NCBI GenBank assembly: GCA_029378245.1
Contig: JARKIF010000004.1
Location: 1,426,001 to 1,490,000, forward strand
Length of the DNA: 64,000 bases
Origin: Roridomyces roridus
Taxonomy: Eukaryota > Basidiomycota > Agaricomycetes > Agaricales > Mycenaceae
Direction: 5' to 3'
This document shows, one piece after another, positions 10,532 to 21,733 of the stretch. Within the stretch, counting starts at the first letter, position 1, and each line of letters starts with the position of its first letter. The position numbers and the translations under genes were made by a program. Under the pieces are notes generated by a model that was not told where the DNA came from, did no database searches, and was given only the letters and a program-made list of their open reading frames with translations.

Positions 10532-12708
10532 ATGGCCGAGTCTGCGCCTGCGCCTGCGCCGGGGATTGTCGACCGTATACAGGCTTTCGTCGAGGAGCAC
10601 AAGACTGCCGTCCTCATTGGCACTGGTCTCGCCGCTGTCGCCATCGGTGGCGCTGCCTACTATGCCTCTACTTCTGGGAGCGACGGGGGTCGCGACCGGA
10701 AAGACCGCAAGAAGGCAGCCAAACCTCCCAAGAAGCGCAAGTCTGTAAAAGACCCAGACGGTCCTATCCTCGAGGAGCGGAAGCCAAAAGTTGCTGGTGT
10801 GTCTATCAAGTATCGTCGCATAACTTGACGCTGACGGTCCCACAGAGGAGGAACTCGTCCGTCCCGACCCGGCGGCACTGGCTGCCATGTCTCTTGAGGT
10901 ATGCGTCCTGCGCCTTGCTCGAAAATCGGGGTGTAATGTCTCTACAGGAGCGGACGGCCCTGGCGGCTTCCTTCAAGTCGAAAGGCAACGGCGCATACTC
11001 TACCAAGAAATTTGACGCAGCAGCCGAGCTGTATACCATCGCCATAGAAATCACGCCAAAACCCGAGCCTGTATATTACAGCAATCGCGCTGCTTGTGAG
11101 TTACGCTGGTGCCTGGAGGGCACCCACTCATCCCCTCTCACAGGCTATGTGAACATGACACCACCAAAACTGGACCTTGTCGTGCAAGACTGCGACGAGG
11201 CCCTCAAACTCGACCCAAACTATGTTAAAGCGCTTAATCGGCGTGCCATGGCGTTCGAGGGTCTGCACCAATACACGGAAGCCTTGCGCGGTTCGTCATC
11301 CGTCTCACTTCCTCCTCTCCGGCTTACCCCTGTCAGACTTCACTGCCGCGACCATCCTCGACAAATTCACCAATCAGAACGCGGCGCAATCAGTAGAGCG
11401 CGTTTTAAAAAAGATTACGGGCGACAAAACGACCGAGATCCTCTCCCAACGCGAGCCACGGTTGCCGTCCTTTACCTTCATTTCTGCCTACTTTTCGGCA
11501 TTCCGGCCGCGACCGTTGCCCAACTTTGGCGAGTCTCCGACGACGGGCGAGTCGACGCTGCTCCTTGCGCTCGAGGCGCTCGCGGCTGAAGACTACCACC
11601 ACGCGGTCTCGTATGTCAATGAGGCTTTGACGCAGGACATCTCGTCCGACGAGGGCCGCGCGGAGGCACTCAATCTGCGGGGAACGTTCCGGTATGTGTC
11701 ATATTTCGTGCATCCCAGCGTCGTGCTCACATGTGCCCAGATTCCTGACGGGCGACATTGACGGTGCTAAAGCCGATCTGCAGGAGAGCATCCGCCTCGT
11801 TCCATCATTCACGCAGAGTCTGGTCAAGGTTGCGAGCGTTCACATGGAGCAGGGCGACCCAGCCAAGGCGTTTGAATGCTTTGACGAGGCGATCAAGCAG
11901 AACCCGGGCGATCCCGATATCTACTACCACCGTGGCCAGGTGCTCTTCATCATGAGCGAATTTGGCGATGCGGCGGAGAACTACACCAAGTCGACGGAGC
12001 TGGACGACGAGTTTGTGTTCAGCCACATTCAGCTTGCGGTTGCGCAGTACAAGAGCGGGAACGTGGCGAATAGTATGGCGACCTTCCGCCGTACGCTCAA
12101 GGCTTTCCCCACGAGGAGCGAGCCGCAGAACTACTAGTTTGTGCTTTCCCAAGTCCAGCCTGTATGGAGACTGATACCATCCACAGCGGCGAGCTCCTGC
12201 TCGACCAACAGCGCTTCGCCGATGCTGTCGAGAAGTTTGACCGTGCCGTCGAGCTCGAGAAGCTCAAGTACGTCGACCGCTCCTCCCTCCTTCCCAGCTA
12301 ATCTTCTAAAACACAGAACCCCGCCCAACGTGCTGCCGTTGGTGAACAAGGGCCTCGCGATGTACCAATGGAAGCAGGATGTGGGTGCCGCCGAGCGGTG
12401 CTGCAACGAAGCCCTGCGACTGGACGCCGAGTGCGAGGCTGCTGTGGCTACGCTTGCGCAGCTCAGCCTGCAGCAGGGCAAGATCGAGAAGGCTGTCGAG
12501 ATGTTTGAGCGCCAGGCGGAGCTCGCGAGGAGCGAGCCGGAGCTGCAGAATGCTTTGACGTACCAATATGTGAGTTTCCCTTTCCGTCGTTCTGCGTTCC
12601 CGGAGCTGATGGGGACTCGCGTAGGCATCGGCGGCTCAGCTCGAGTTTATGAAGAATTACCCGTCTATGGCGGCGGAGCTGCGGACCATGGCGCAGAATA
12701 TGCCATGA
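10532..12708 (+). CDS. TOM70: mitochondrial import receptor subunit TOM70
   Basis: Nine exons (10532-10796, 10846-10898, 10948-11095, 11144-11290, 11337-11691, 11741-12136, 12187-12267, 12317-12569, 12625-12708) join without a break to 593 residues, close to the usual Tom70 length. The N-terminus carries one membrane helix ([20 protein letters not shown]), then a basic lysine-rich linker. Tetratricopeptide repeats follow, beginning at [20 protein letters not shown], with [20 protein letters not shown] and [20 protein letters not shown] later. The C-terminus [19 protein letters not shown] is typical of the family. Tom70 sits in the outer mitochondrial membrane, receives Hsp70/Hsp90-bound precursor proteins in the cytosol and passes them to the TOM pore. 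It looks fully functional. Confidence 0.96.
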
Positions 12709-13134
12709 GTTTAGCTCTCCCTTTCTTACTAACGGCGATGGGACACCCGATAATATTAATGTTCTGAGCTATCTAACCTATCCATTCTTTGATACAATGC
12801 ACTCACATCTCACTTCTGGAGTGAACGCGTGTTTTGAGATTGAGTAGTACGGATAGTCCTTCTCGTGGACCACCGACTGGCATTTACGGAGCCGAGTCTT
12901 GCAGTGATGCCATCACTATTCGACTTGTTCTTAACCCTCAGTACGTCCTCGCGCCCTTTCGGTGCATACAATTCACAAGCCAAATACTTGGGAGAGTCCA
13001 CAAAGTAGTGGTTCTCGACTTGATCTCGACTGGGAACTGCAGGCCACTTTCCAGACTTGACACGGTGGGTATCGACTGCTCCCTATAGCTCTATCATCAT
13101 TATCTCAAGGCTGATACACTAGAACACCAGAACC
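12709..13134. other. intergenic region upstream of an F-box gene
   Basis: No gene is seen. The last 25 bases before the ATG (CTGATACACTAGAACACCAG plus AACC) are repeated almost exactly before the ATG at 17534, so this leader was copied together with the F-box gene. Confidence 0.5.
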
Positions 13135-14409
13135 ATGTCCGTTAAAGAGCTCGAAGCTCGCATCGAAGTCCTTTCGGCCGATATCGAGGTGCAGAGGGAA
13201 ACTTTGAAAAAGCTGGAGAGCAGTAAAAGCCGCCTTCAGGGCCAACTCAATGCCATACGCGACCCGGTTGCCCGTCTTCCCCTCGAGATTTCCGCCGAGA
13301 TATTCCTCCAATGCCTCCCTACCGATCCCAAACCGGGGGCGGAGGAAATTCCAACGGTTCTCCTCAACATATGCAATGCCTGGACTAGCATCGCGCTATC
13401 CATACCTACCTTATGGAACTCCATACATCTCGTCTTTCCGTGCTCTAAGCACCTCCACAAAGTCGTCGAACGATGGATTCAGCACGCGAAACCTCGTCCC
13501 TTGTCCATCTCCCTTTCGGGGCCATTTGTTGACCCGAAGGTAGCTCAAGTCATTCTGCGTCATTCTGGACAATTGAATCAGCTTTCAATCGCCGCCTTTC
13601 CCAGCTACAGTGACGACTCTGAAGAATCATACGACGAGTTTTTCCACGTCATGGAGAAGGGCACTTACCCTTTGCTCCAGACGTTCAGTTTTGATGGACA
13701 CTCAGGGACGGATGAATATTTTTTCGACTGGAACCCGATTCATCGATTCCTCTGCCTCACTCCCTATCTCGTCGATTGCGTTCTTCAAGGCATAGACCCA
13801 AGCGGGTACATGTACCCTGTCGAGCAAGTGGTCCTTCCGAAGCTGCGTCGCTTGGTTTTCACGCACGACACGAGCGACGATATCTTCAGGTTCATCACGG
13901 CCCCTGAACTAATCATCCTCGCTCTCCCCATGTTCGACGTCACGCGCAAACAGCTTCTCTCTTTCCTGGAGTGCTCATCGCCCCCGCTCAGTGACCTCCT
14001 TTTGGAACATGACCAAAGGGAGAAGCCCCGGGGGGACGTGGATGACCCCACTCGTTTGGAGGATTGCCTGGCTCTCGTGCCGACCCTTACAAGGCTGGAG
14101 ATATGGTGCCCCAAGCCAAGTATTGTGGAAGAATTGGTCGCTATCTTGACCTCTTCCAACATGCTCCCAAATCTCTTTGATTTGGTGATTCAATGGATCC
14201 CGGAACGTGGGGCATGGTCCGAGTCGTCCCTATGGGATACAGTTCTCTCTGCCTTCTCTGCCCGTCTTGGAAGTCCACTGCGCACTGTTCGCATCGATTT
14301 CCACTCGGACTGGACATTGGCTATGCCACCAAGGATTCGCGAAGCGATGCAAGACCTCTCCAGCAATGGATTGGACGTGTCGATCGTGCGCGTGCGCCGC
14401 AAACGTTAG
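13135..14409 (+). CDS. F-box-like protein with coiled-coil N-terminus (intact)
   Basis: A single exon of 424 residues. Residues 1-35 (MSVKELEARIEVLSADIEVQ...) form a heptad coiled coil. The F-box-like segment DPVARLPLEISAEIFLQCLP comes at about 40-60, followed by LLNICNAWTSIALSIPTLW. The rest is leucine-rich repeat-like (PYLVDCVLQGI, LPKLRRLVF, APELIILALPMF, TLTRLEIWCP). F-box proteins bind Skp1 and present substrates to SCF ubiquitin ligases; leucine-rich repeats are the usual substrate surface. Its closest relative in the window is the broken copy at 17534-18815, which shares even the 5' leader. Its target is unknown. Confidence 0.85.
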   Translation: MSVKELEARIEVLSADIEVQRETLKKLESSKSRLQGQLNAIRDPVARLPLEISAEIFLQCLPTDPKPGAEEIPTVLLNICNAWTSIALSIPTLWNSIHLVFPCSKHLHKVVERWIQHAKPRPLSISLSGPFVDPKVAQVILRHSGQLNQLSIAAFPSYSDDSEESYDEFFHVMEKGTYPLLQTFSFDGHSGTDEYFFDWNPIHRFLCLTPYLVDCVLQGIDPSGYMYPVEQVVLPKLRRLVFTHDTSDDIFRFITAPELIILALPMFDVTRKQLLSFLECSSPPLSDLLLEHDQREKPRGDVDDPTRLEDCLALVPTLTRLEIWCPKPSIVEELVAILTSSNMLPNLFDLVIQWIPERGAWSESSLWDTVLSAFSARLGSPLRTVRIDFHSDWTLAMPPRIREAMQDLSSNGLDVSIVRVRRKR

Positions 14410-14744
14410 ATGAGCAAACTTGATCTGTTCTCGTGGATCTTTCTTGCTTACGGTGAATCCATGTTGGAAAGCACGTACAACAAAGCGGCCGAGAATGGAA
14501 CAAGTGGGATGTCACATCACTCCTCGAGAGTCGCATCTCCACTTCCTCACACGTTCTGGGAGCATAAAATCGACGAGAACAAACAAGTGGGGTAATCGAA
14601 AACGTAGCACTGGATCTCGACAATATTTTGTGCAGCGCCAATAAAGCCGTTGGGGAATCCACAACAGGTATCGGATACTCCCTATAGTTTCAAGTTCAAT
14701 TGCGCCGACATCGATCTGAAGCTTTGGATTCGAGAAGCATAAAA
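14410..14744. other. intergenic region
   Basis: This is the region just downstream of the intact F-box gene. No recognisable gene is present. Confidence 0.4.
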
Positions 14745-14990
14745 TCCTCGTAAAGGGCCAACTCAACACGCGATCCCTCACCCCGGCTTCCCCTTGAGCT
14801 CTCCTCCGACGTGTTCCTCAAATATCTCCCAAAGAGTACCAAATTCCCATTCTTCTTTTGAACTTATAATATTCCGGCAAGTTAAAGCAGCTTTCAATCT
14901 CGGTGAGACGATCATACTTCAAGTTTTCGAAGGCATCGGGGAGGGCTCATTCTCATCGCTTCAAGTGTTCAGTTTTGATATCTAGGATCG
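14745..14990 (+). pseudogene. decayed F-box gene relic
   Basis: Scraps of the F-box family can be read in mixed frames. A degraded LQGQLNT...TPASP and the run around KEYQIPILLLNL match the start of the F-box domain. A piece near 14880 (KLKQLSIS) and GEGSFSSLQVFSFDI match the middle of the gene at 13135. Frameshifts and stops leave nothing translatable. Confidence 0.6.
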
Positions 14991-15064
14991 GAGAAACACC
15001 TGGGAGCTTGAAAGCTCCAAAGGTCGAGATGATATTATTCCTCCTTCTTCCGATGTTACATTGG

Positions 15065-16197
15065 CTATACTAAAAAAGTCGGCTTCACCAACGACCCTGT
15101 ACTACTCCGCGCGCTTCCCGGCGTCTTTTCAAAGTTGTGCAAGTACGCCTGAGTGTGCTGTGGTCCAAGCAGCCACCCAGGATGGGCCAAGTTAATCACA
15201 ACGATAGCGAGCACGACCATACCACCGTCCAGGACGTTGAAATACACCTCGGTCTGGATGATTCGGCCATGCCAGCCCCCTGCGAGCTCGATAATACGGT
15301 AAATAGACCGGATAAAAAGAACGAGGGTGGAGAACGCCAGCGCGCCAACCATGGTTTTCATCTTGAGCTCGAAGCAGCCGCGATCGCGTGTGACGTCGGC
15401 GTGTACTGGGCGGTCCTTGCTGTAGTGCCAGAAAAAGTCGGAGGCGAGAGCGGCGTAGGCTATGATGGCGACGAATTGGAAGATGATTCCGCCGAGCATA
15501 ATGTTCGAGCCCAGCTGGGTACCCGAGACGGTGTGGGCGCCGGATGCGATTCCACCGCCAGCACCTTGAACAACGAGAGCGAAGATATCGCAAGAAGTGA
15601 AGATGAGGGAATCTAAGCATCCGGTGAAAATCTGGATCGTGTATCGAAGAGCGTTGGAACGTACACCGACTGGGCGTCAGCCGCGCATAACAAGGTCCAA
15701 GACGTGTAATTATCCATGTGAGGAGAATGAAGTTGACTGCAATGAGCTGGGACTCGTTTGAGGCGATATTGGTGATAGCGCAAGAGGACTTGTACTCACA
15801 GGAGTTGGTGCAATAATCGTCGTGGTGATTTGCATCATGTACGGGTTGGTGAGAGCTTGGTCAGGCGTGAGGGAGCTCCAGAGTCTGCCGCTCCATCCAA
15901 CTAGCTCTCCGGCACCGCACAAACAGGCAGTGAAGAGCAACCACCACATGCGGTAGTAGATTACTTGGCCGACGTGAACAACTGAATCCAACGGTCAGTA
16001 TGAAATTGGAGCCACGGGGACGTCTCCGGCACTTACTAGTGCTGATACCAAAGAGTGAGATGAAAATTATGGCCACATACTCGTGAGGCACGTAGCCGTA
16101 GTGGCGCGCCGCGCCCGGCGGGAAAACATCTGGTAGAGTGATCAATATGAATCTGCGCGCGAACCATTTCCGACTCACAACCGGAATCTGACGACAT
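15065..16197 (-). CDS. RTA1-like seven-helix membrane protein, one frame problem
   Basis: Minus strand from ATG 16197 (MSSDS), then a spliced DVFPPGAARHYGYVPHEYVA, VHVGQVIYYRMWWLLFTACL and CGAGELVGWSGRLWSS. It continues with TTTIIAPTP-LIAVNFILLT, SCDIFALVVQGAGGGIASGA and finally MKTMVGALAFSTLVLFIRSI ... LVKPTFLV, stop 15065. The pattern of seven helices with the QGAGGG loop is that of fungal RTA1/RTM1-type proteins, linked to lipid stress and resistance to drugs in yeasts. Between RLGPCYARLTPSR and RSNALRYTIQIFTGCLDSL (about 15640-15680) the frame is off by one, and I find no intron that repairs it. It may be a young pseudogene, an unusual intron or a sequence error. Confidence 0.75.
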
Positions 16198-17001
16198 TGC
16201 AAATGTCGTAGAGAGAGAAAAGGGAAGAAGGGGAATAGTGTTATTGGCTCTTGCTGAATTGTTAAATAGGCCCACAGGATGTTCGTTTGACAACAGCCGG
16301 CGCAGTTTGGGCGCAGTGATCGCAGCATTCATGACTGGATTGTGATTACGCCTCGGACTGTCACGGATCTCATCTCGAGTGGTTCACTGTGGTTCACGAA
16401 CACCGTTCCTCGGTCAACAGTCATTTTTATTTTGTCATTCGGAGTCAGATTCCGAACCTTGGGCTGTACAACTTTGATGCTTTGTTCTCGCAAGTTCGAG
16501 CCCGCTGCTCGTCGACTATTTCCCTAATGACTATCAGAAACTGTCAAAGGACAACAGCAGTGAACATGAGGACTAACGAACCGTTACGAAGGGGCGACCA
16601 GGCCCTCAAGGCCTCACTACTGGCACTTACGTCTCCTCCTCGACTCTTTTGCGCTCGCCTCGCATGAGGGGAATGCGCTGATAACTGTGGGGAGTCTGGA
16701 GAAGCTCAGCAGAGTATCAACAGATGCTCTGAGAACGAGCGGAGGACAACAATCAAATAAACGGACCTGAGGATACAGTTCCCAATTCTGTCCCCTTCTA
16801 ATCGCGGCATGCATCGTGCGGCGTCGTGTAGCATTTGATAATGTCGCCAAGACGAGGGCCTCCCCGTTGAAAGTAGGAGGCCGCAGAGCGAAAGTCGTGG
16901 ATGGTCAGGTCTGCCCGAAAGCGAAGACGGCTTTCAGTGACGATTCAGAGTCATCCAGTTATCTAGCAAAGTTCGCGGCACGCTACGAGGCGTAGTGGAC
17001 G
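16198..17001. other. intergenic region
   Basis: This lies upstream of the RTA1-like gene. No recognisable gene, repeat or RNA is seen. Confidence 0.4.
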
Positions 17002-17202
17002 CTACGAGTAGAGTGTAATATGGTCCGGGCCCAGTGTGGGGTACAGAGGGTGACATTTGAGGAAAATTGGAATCTCTCGAAAGGGAAACGGGAGATCGCG
17101 GAAGGAGACCTTTATTGCGCTCCAGGTTACCCTCTCTCTCTGTCGCTCGATATCGAACCAGAGTTGATCGATTCTTGTCTCGACCTCTTTGACTTGAGAC
17201 AT
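17002..17202 (-). pseudogene. 5' fragment of an F-box gene
   Basis: Minus strand from ATG 17202: MSQVKEVETRIDQLWFDIER is the family coiled coil. It is followed by scrambled sequence and a stop, with a remnant IFLKCHPLYPTLGPDHI of the F-box end. The same opening (MSQVKELETRIDQFSFNIER) and the same upstream bases occur at 21134. Both are truncated copies of one subgroup whose full version is not in this window. Confidence 0.65.
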
Positions 17203-17533
17203 GACGGCGAATAAGAACGAGGGCAGTGGGGTCACTGGGGTGAGAGCCTGCAGATGCCTGATGCCATCAATGATCCGAATTCTGCCACTTGTTCTTGACC
17301 ATCGCCAACACCGAGTCAGACTCACACAAATCGAAAAGGCGAAACAGGTAGGAGAGTTGCAGGTGTCCGCAGTTTGAGGCTGAATCGATCAACTAGTCGG
17401 TCCCAGTGGGAAGGGCTTGCCACGCAAGTAGCGCAACCGTCGAAACGTGGCTCTGAGCGAAATGGATGACTCCAGGTATCAAGTATTGCTTGCGAGTCGC
17501 TTGATATGCCTGATACACTAGAACACCAGAACC

Positions 17534-18815
17534 ATGTCCGTTGCAGAGCTCGAAGCTCGCATCGAAGACGTTTCAACCGATATTGAGGACCAGTGGGAAA
17601 TTTTGAACAAGCTGCAGAGGTAGAAAAAGCCGTCTTCAAGGCCAACTCAATGCCATCCGCGACCCAGTTTCCCGTCTTCCCCTCGAGATTTCCACCGAGA
17701 TATTCATCCAATGCCTACCTACCCGTCCCGAACCTGGGGTAGATTTCCTTCCGTTGGTTCTCATGACCGTATGCAAAAACTGGAAGAGGATCGCACTATC
17801 CATTCCTGCCTTGTGGGGCGCGTTCCAAATTATCTCCCCGTGCTCCGAGCGCCTTTTAACAGTCGTGCAACGATGGATTCAGCGTGCAAAAAATCGGCCC
17901 TTGTCCATCTTCCTCTCGGGACCTCCCGATGAGGAAGTATCTAACCTTATCCAACTCCACTCTCAGCGAGTGAACCAGCTCGACCTCTCTATCCTCGCCC
18001 ACCCGGAACAGGATTATGATCAATACTACCATCTCCTGGCAGGCATGGAGGCGGGTACACTGTCTTCGCTTCGGGTGCTCAGGCTTGATGGCGGTTGGAG
18101 GGATGCTTTTGGGTGGATCACAATCCACGGGTTCCTCCGTTGTGCTCCAAACCTCGTTGATTGCGTCTTTGAAAACATACTCACGGAGGAGTACATGTAT
18201 CCCGTTGACGAACTAGTCCTCCCCAACATGCGGCGTTTGGGTTTCTTCGACAGCTTGAGGCCTCCGGTGCTGGCTGAAGCTTGTAGTACAAGCGACGAAA
18301 TCCTACAATTCATTACAGCACCCGGACTAGTGGCCCTCACTCTCCCCATGAACGAGATTGCGACCAAAGATCTCCTGGCCTTCCTGCAACGGTCATCACC
18401 GCAGCTCCGAGAGCTTTCCCTCGAGTACGGTGACCATATCCATCGAGACCCCACCCACCTATCGCATTTGCATGACTGTCTGCTTCACATTCCCACCCTC
18501 ACACGGTTGGAGGTATCAGGTATGGTTCCGCGACAGCAGTACCCTTGAAAACTGTCTGCTGCCCTCACCTACTTCAACGTCCTCCCAAATCTTCGGGATT
18601 TGGTCCTTCGGTGGATCACGACTCCTCCTTCCGAGTCCATCTGGGATACAATTCTCCGCGTCCTCCGCGCCCGTCGTGGGAGCCCGTTGCGCACTTTCCG
18701 TATCGATTTCAAATCGAATACCCCGTTGAATATACCGTCAACAATCCGCGACGCAGGGAGAGAGCTAGCGAAGGATGGCATGGAGGTGTCGTTCGTACCA
18801 TACCTTGGAAATTAG
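17534..18815 (+). pseudogene. decayed F-box gene, sister of the copy at 13135
   Basis: It starts at ATG 17534 with MSVAELEARIEDVSTDIEDQ and hits a stop (TAG 17622). It resumes in another frame with GQLNAIRDPVSRLPLEISTE, then LMTVCKNWKRIALSIPALWG and a long open stretch to 18548. It shifts again to LPNLRDLVLRWITTPPSESI and ends with DGMEVSFVPYLGN. At least two frameshifts besides the stop. It is 65-75 percent alike by eye to the intact gene 4 kb upstream, including the leader before the ATG, so it arose by a local duplication. Its 3' end was copied again at 25981-26139. Confidence 0.8.
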
Positions 18816-18997
18816 GTGAGCGCAATTCTTCTGATTTCATTCCATTTCTCACATTCAAAGAAAGAAGATATACGCAGTAGTGAGTACATGTCGACGGTAG
18901 AAAATAGGCGAACTGTTATGTGACAAGGCTTCGGCTTCGGCGAGTTTAGCAAGGAAACCTCGATGGACTGCGAAGGAACATGGTTTCAAAGTCTCCA

Positions 18998-20354
18998 TCA
19001 ATATGTATTCACAGCCAGGGCCGCCTGCCTCGCCTTCCTCCTAGCGTATACCACATTCGGTTTGGCCGCTGTCCGTAGTCGACGTATATACACCATCGCG
19101 AGAATCGTGATCACAGTTGTTACACCAAGCACGGCACCCTGAATTTTGTTGCTCCTCGAATCGTCTGTGTGGGACGTCAGCCATGTACCACAGACATGAG
19201 TAGGAAAACTGACTGTTTTCCAACGCCTTGCCAATGTACACAACGGCGAGTTGTTTGGGGAGGCTGACCACCGCTGCGACGAGGAAAACCCAGAACTGCG
19301 GTAAATCAGCTGCAAGAAGAGGAGGAGAGAGGGTGTAGGGACCTGCATGCCACACGTAGCAAAGACAGCTGTGGACAAATGAGCGGGCAGGGCCGAGAAC
19401 CGGATTACGATGGCGATGGGGAGGCCACCTGAGCGGACGACATGCGCGAGGGTCGCGTAGGACATGTTTGTAGCTTCTGCTTTACGTGCGCGAGGGCTAC
19501 AGGCGTACTTGAATACGCTGGGGATGAAAGAATCAGCTACTGCATAGTGTTTTTGTGATTTACTCACAAAAAGGTGCAGATTTCGCCGAGGAGGGTGCCC
19601 GCTGTGGTGGTCGTCAGATATTGGGAGGAAATGAAACTCTCAGCTTACCAGCGACGATAGCGAATCCGACCCCCAGACCCCAGGTAATGCCGCATACCAT
19701 GGCTACCAGTTCATGACCGAATAGCTGAAGAACGTTAGTAGTCAACAACAAAGAAAGCAAATCAGTGCATACGGGAGGAAAGCTCATAGCAATCAGTATA
19801 ACGATGGGGATGAGCCATGCCCCGGGCGTACGATGCATCCAGGACGTTGCGGGTTTCCTGCCCATTGTCATTCAACTCCAGCGGTGCGCAGCCTAGTGGG
19901 AGAGACGTACAACCCATTGAGAATCTTCTCAGAATAACTCTCTATGAGCGCGGTGACAACAATCACTAGGGCGAGGACTATGTACAGTCCTGAAAGCGAA
20001 ATCAGTGTGAAGCAGCAAACGAAACAATGGACACATACGAATTCTCTGGTCGCGGCTCCTTTGCGTGCGCACGCCGTTGAGGAAATCGATCTCATCGGGT
20101 GTAGGTGAGGGCGTTCTGGATGGCGGTGGGCGTGGAATATTGTTGTTATATCCAGGAGGAGGCGCGTCAAGGCGCGTGGTCGTTGGTAGATTCGACTTGT
20201 GCGTGGTGGATGGGGACGGCGTTGCACGGAACGGTGGGTAGACGTCTGCCTGTGGTGCGGGGTAGTATGTGGGCTGGGGCATATGTATGGCTGGGGGATT
20301 TGCCATCGCCCTTTGTTGCTGATACTTTCTAAACTGCCTGTAGGCCAGACACAT
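18998..20354 (-). CDS. TVP38: Golgi membrane protein TVP38 (VTT/SNARE-associated family)
   Basis: Minus strand from ATG 20354 (MCLAYRQFRKYQQQ) or possibly the in-frame ATG 20306. The N-terminus is proline-rich and cytosolic (PQPTYYPAPQADVYPP, PRPPPSRTPSPTPDEIDFL). The membrane core spans several short exons: GLYIVLALVIVVTALIESYS, then WMHRTPGAWLIPIVILIAMS, then GHELVAMVCGITWGLGVGFA, then AGTLLGEICTF-FVFKYACSP. A further exon carries HVVRSGGLPIAIVIRFSALP, and the last segment is VLGVTTVITILAMVYIRR with a basic tail. These are the marks of Tvp38/TMEM64-type proteins of the VTT domain, which reside in Golgi membranes and affect vesicle traffic or lipid scrambling. The order and spacing fit the family; no break is visible. 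Confidence 0.88.
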
Positions 20355-20891
20355 TGCTTCGTTTCTGTTTCGAGTCGCTGTGTTGGTGGGCCGTATTCTT
20401 CGTTGGGCGAGCTTTTATACACGTGGCTACAGCTATTGCGCAGTTCAAGTTTTTCTTGAGCTATCAGTAATAAGTATTAAGCATCGAGAAGCAGACCCTT
20501 GTTCCGTCGGAGCGGCTGTGTCGCGCACTGCATCATGCGTCGGCGGTTGCATGACCGATTTAACTCGATGCTCCAGAGATGACCAAGCTTCCGTGCTCTG
20601 GGTATCGTTTACGGCGCGCTGGTCGAGTATTAAGGCATGTATGTTGCCGGTCACGGACGTTCGCTCACTATTTGAAGACGCTGCGAAAAGTGCACGGTTG
20701 TGGCACCGGCGAGGACTGGGTTCAATGCGTCGGGCAGGTGACGGTTCGGCCCACGCGAGATACGCAGAGGACTGGTGCCTACAGGCTGCGCGTTCCAGCC
20801 ATCCTTCCAGAAGGTCTCCATCTCCATCGTATGGGAAGTCGATATGGATTGAAGAGCAGGAGTCGACGCTGTTGGCCCAGCTATTGCAGAT
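20355..20891. other. intergenic region with faint F-box remains
   Basis: No gene is supported. On the minus strand the bases next to 20892 may hold further out-of-frame remains of the F-box fragment that begins at 21134. Confidence 0.35.
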
Positions 20892-21134
20892 TTAAATTTT
20901 GGAACACAGAAAGATGATGTGGTGGGGGCTCGGTGTGAAATACAGAGGAAGGCATGGGATAAAAGTTTGGGAAGAAATCTCCAATGGTAAACGGGTGATA
21001 GGATCGCGGATGGCATTGAGCTGGCGCTGAAGGAGACCTTGATCGCGCTCCAAGTTCCGCAGGATCTCCCTCTGTCGCTCGATATTGAACGAGAATTGAT
21101 CGATTCTTGTTTCGAGCTCTTTGACTTGGGACAT
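20892..21134 (-). pseudogene. 5' fragment of an F-box gene
   Basis: Minus strand from ATG 21134: MSQVKELETRIDQFSFNIER, the coiled coil, then LLQRQLNAIRDPITRLPLEI, the start of the F-box. It runs into SSQTFIPCLPLYFTPSPHHI and stops at 20892. Only 80 residues remain of a protein of about 425. It is a sister of the fragment at 17202. Confidence 0.7.
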
Positions 21135-21209
21135 AACGGCGAATAAGAACGAGGACAGTGGGTGTTCTGCGGAGAACCTGCAGATGCCATCAATGATCCG
21201 ACGCGGATC

Positions 21210-21348
21210 TAGTTAGCACCGTCCCCGACTCCCCGTCCCAGGCCGTAAGACGGCCGTCCCGTACACGGTTACGGCCCGTACCCGTCGGCCTCGAGGCACC
21301 CAAAAAATTTGACGGCCGTCACCCGTACACGGACGGTGCTCATCCCTA
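21210..21348. mobile_element. 139-bp hAT-like MITE
   Basis: It begins TAGTTAGCACCGTCC and ends GGACGGTGCTCATCCCTA, so the ends are inverted repeats with a small gap in the left arm. The flanks are CGCGGATC (21202-21209) and CGCGGACC (21349-21356), an 8-bp target duplication with one mismatch. It carries GACGGCCGT-type repeats and the motif AAAAAATTTGACGGCC, also present in the MITE at 57908. No coding capacity. Confidence 0.75.
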
Positions 21349-21733
21349 CGCGGACCACGCCAAAGCTGATTCAAATGCGATGGTCATACATATCCCCGGA
21401 GTTGCGTCGCCCGAGACTGTGGCATCCTTGGCGCAGGCGCACAAGTGCCAGCGGCATGCATATATTCTCAAAGCCCGACGTGGGGGCGGGTATCTACCGA
21501 CTCAGAGCCGGGACCATGCACAAAGCCACCAGGGAGAAAGGGATTCAAGCAAGAGTCAAGGCAAAACTCGTGGACTCAACCGGCATCGCCGTCGGCTGCC
21601 AGTAGTAATTCAAGACGTCGTGTTCCGAGTCCAGGACACCCTCGCTTCTCCGCAAAGCGACCGATCTCCATCGCACCATCCCTGAAACTCTTCTTCCACG
21701 CCCCCAAGTCCTCACAACGACGTCGAGCGCCGG

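Noticed and set aside
10520..10888. 122-codon minus frame
   Set aside because: Antisense to TOM70 exon 1 and intron.
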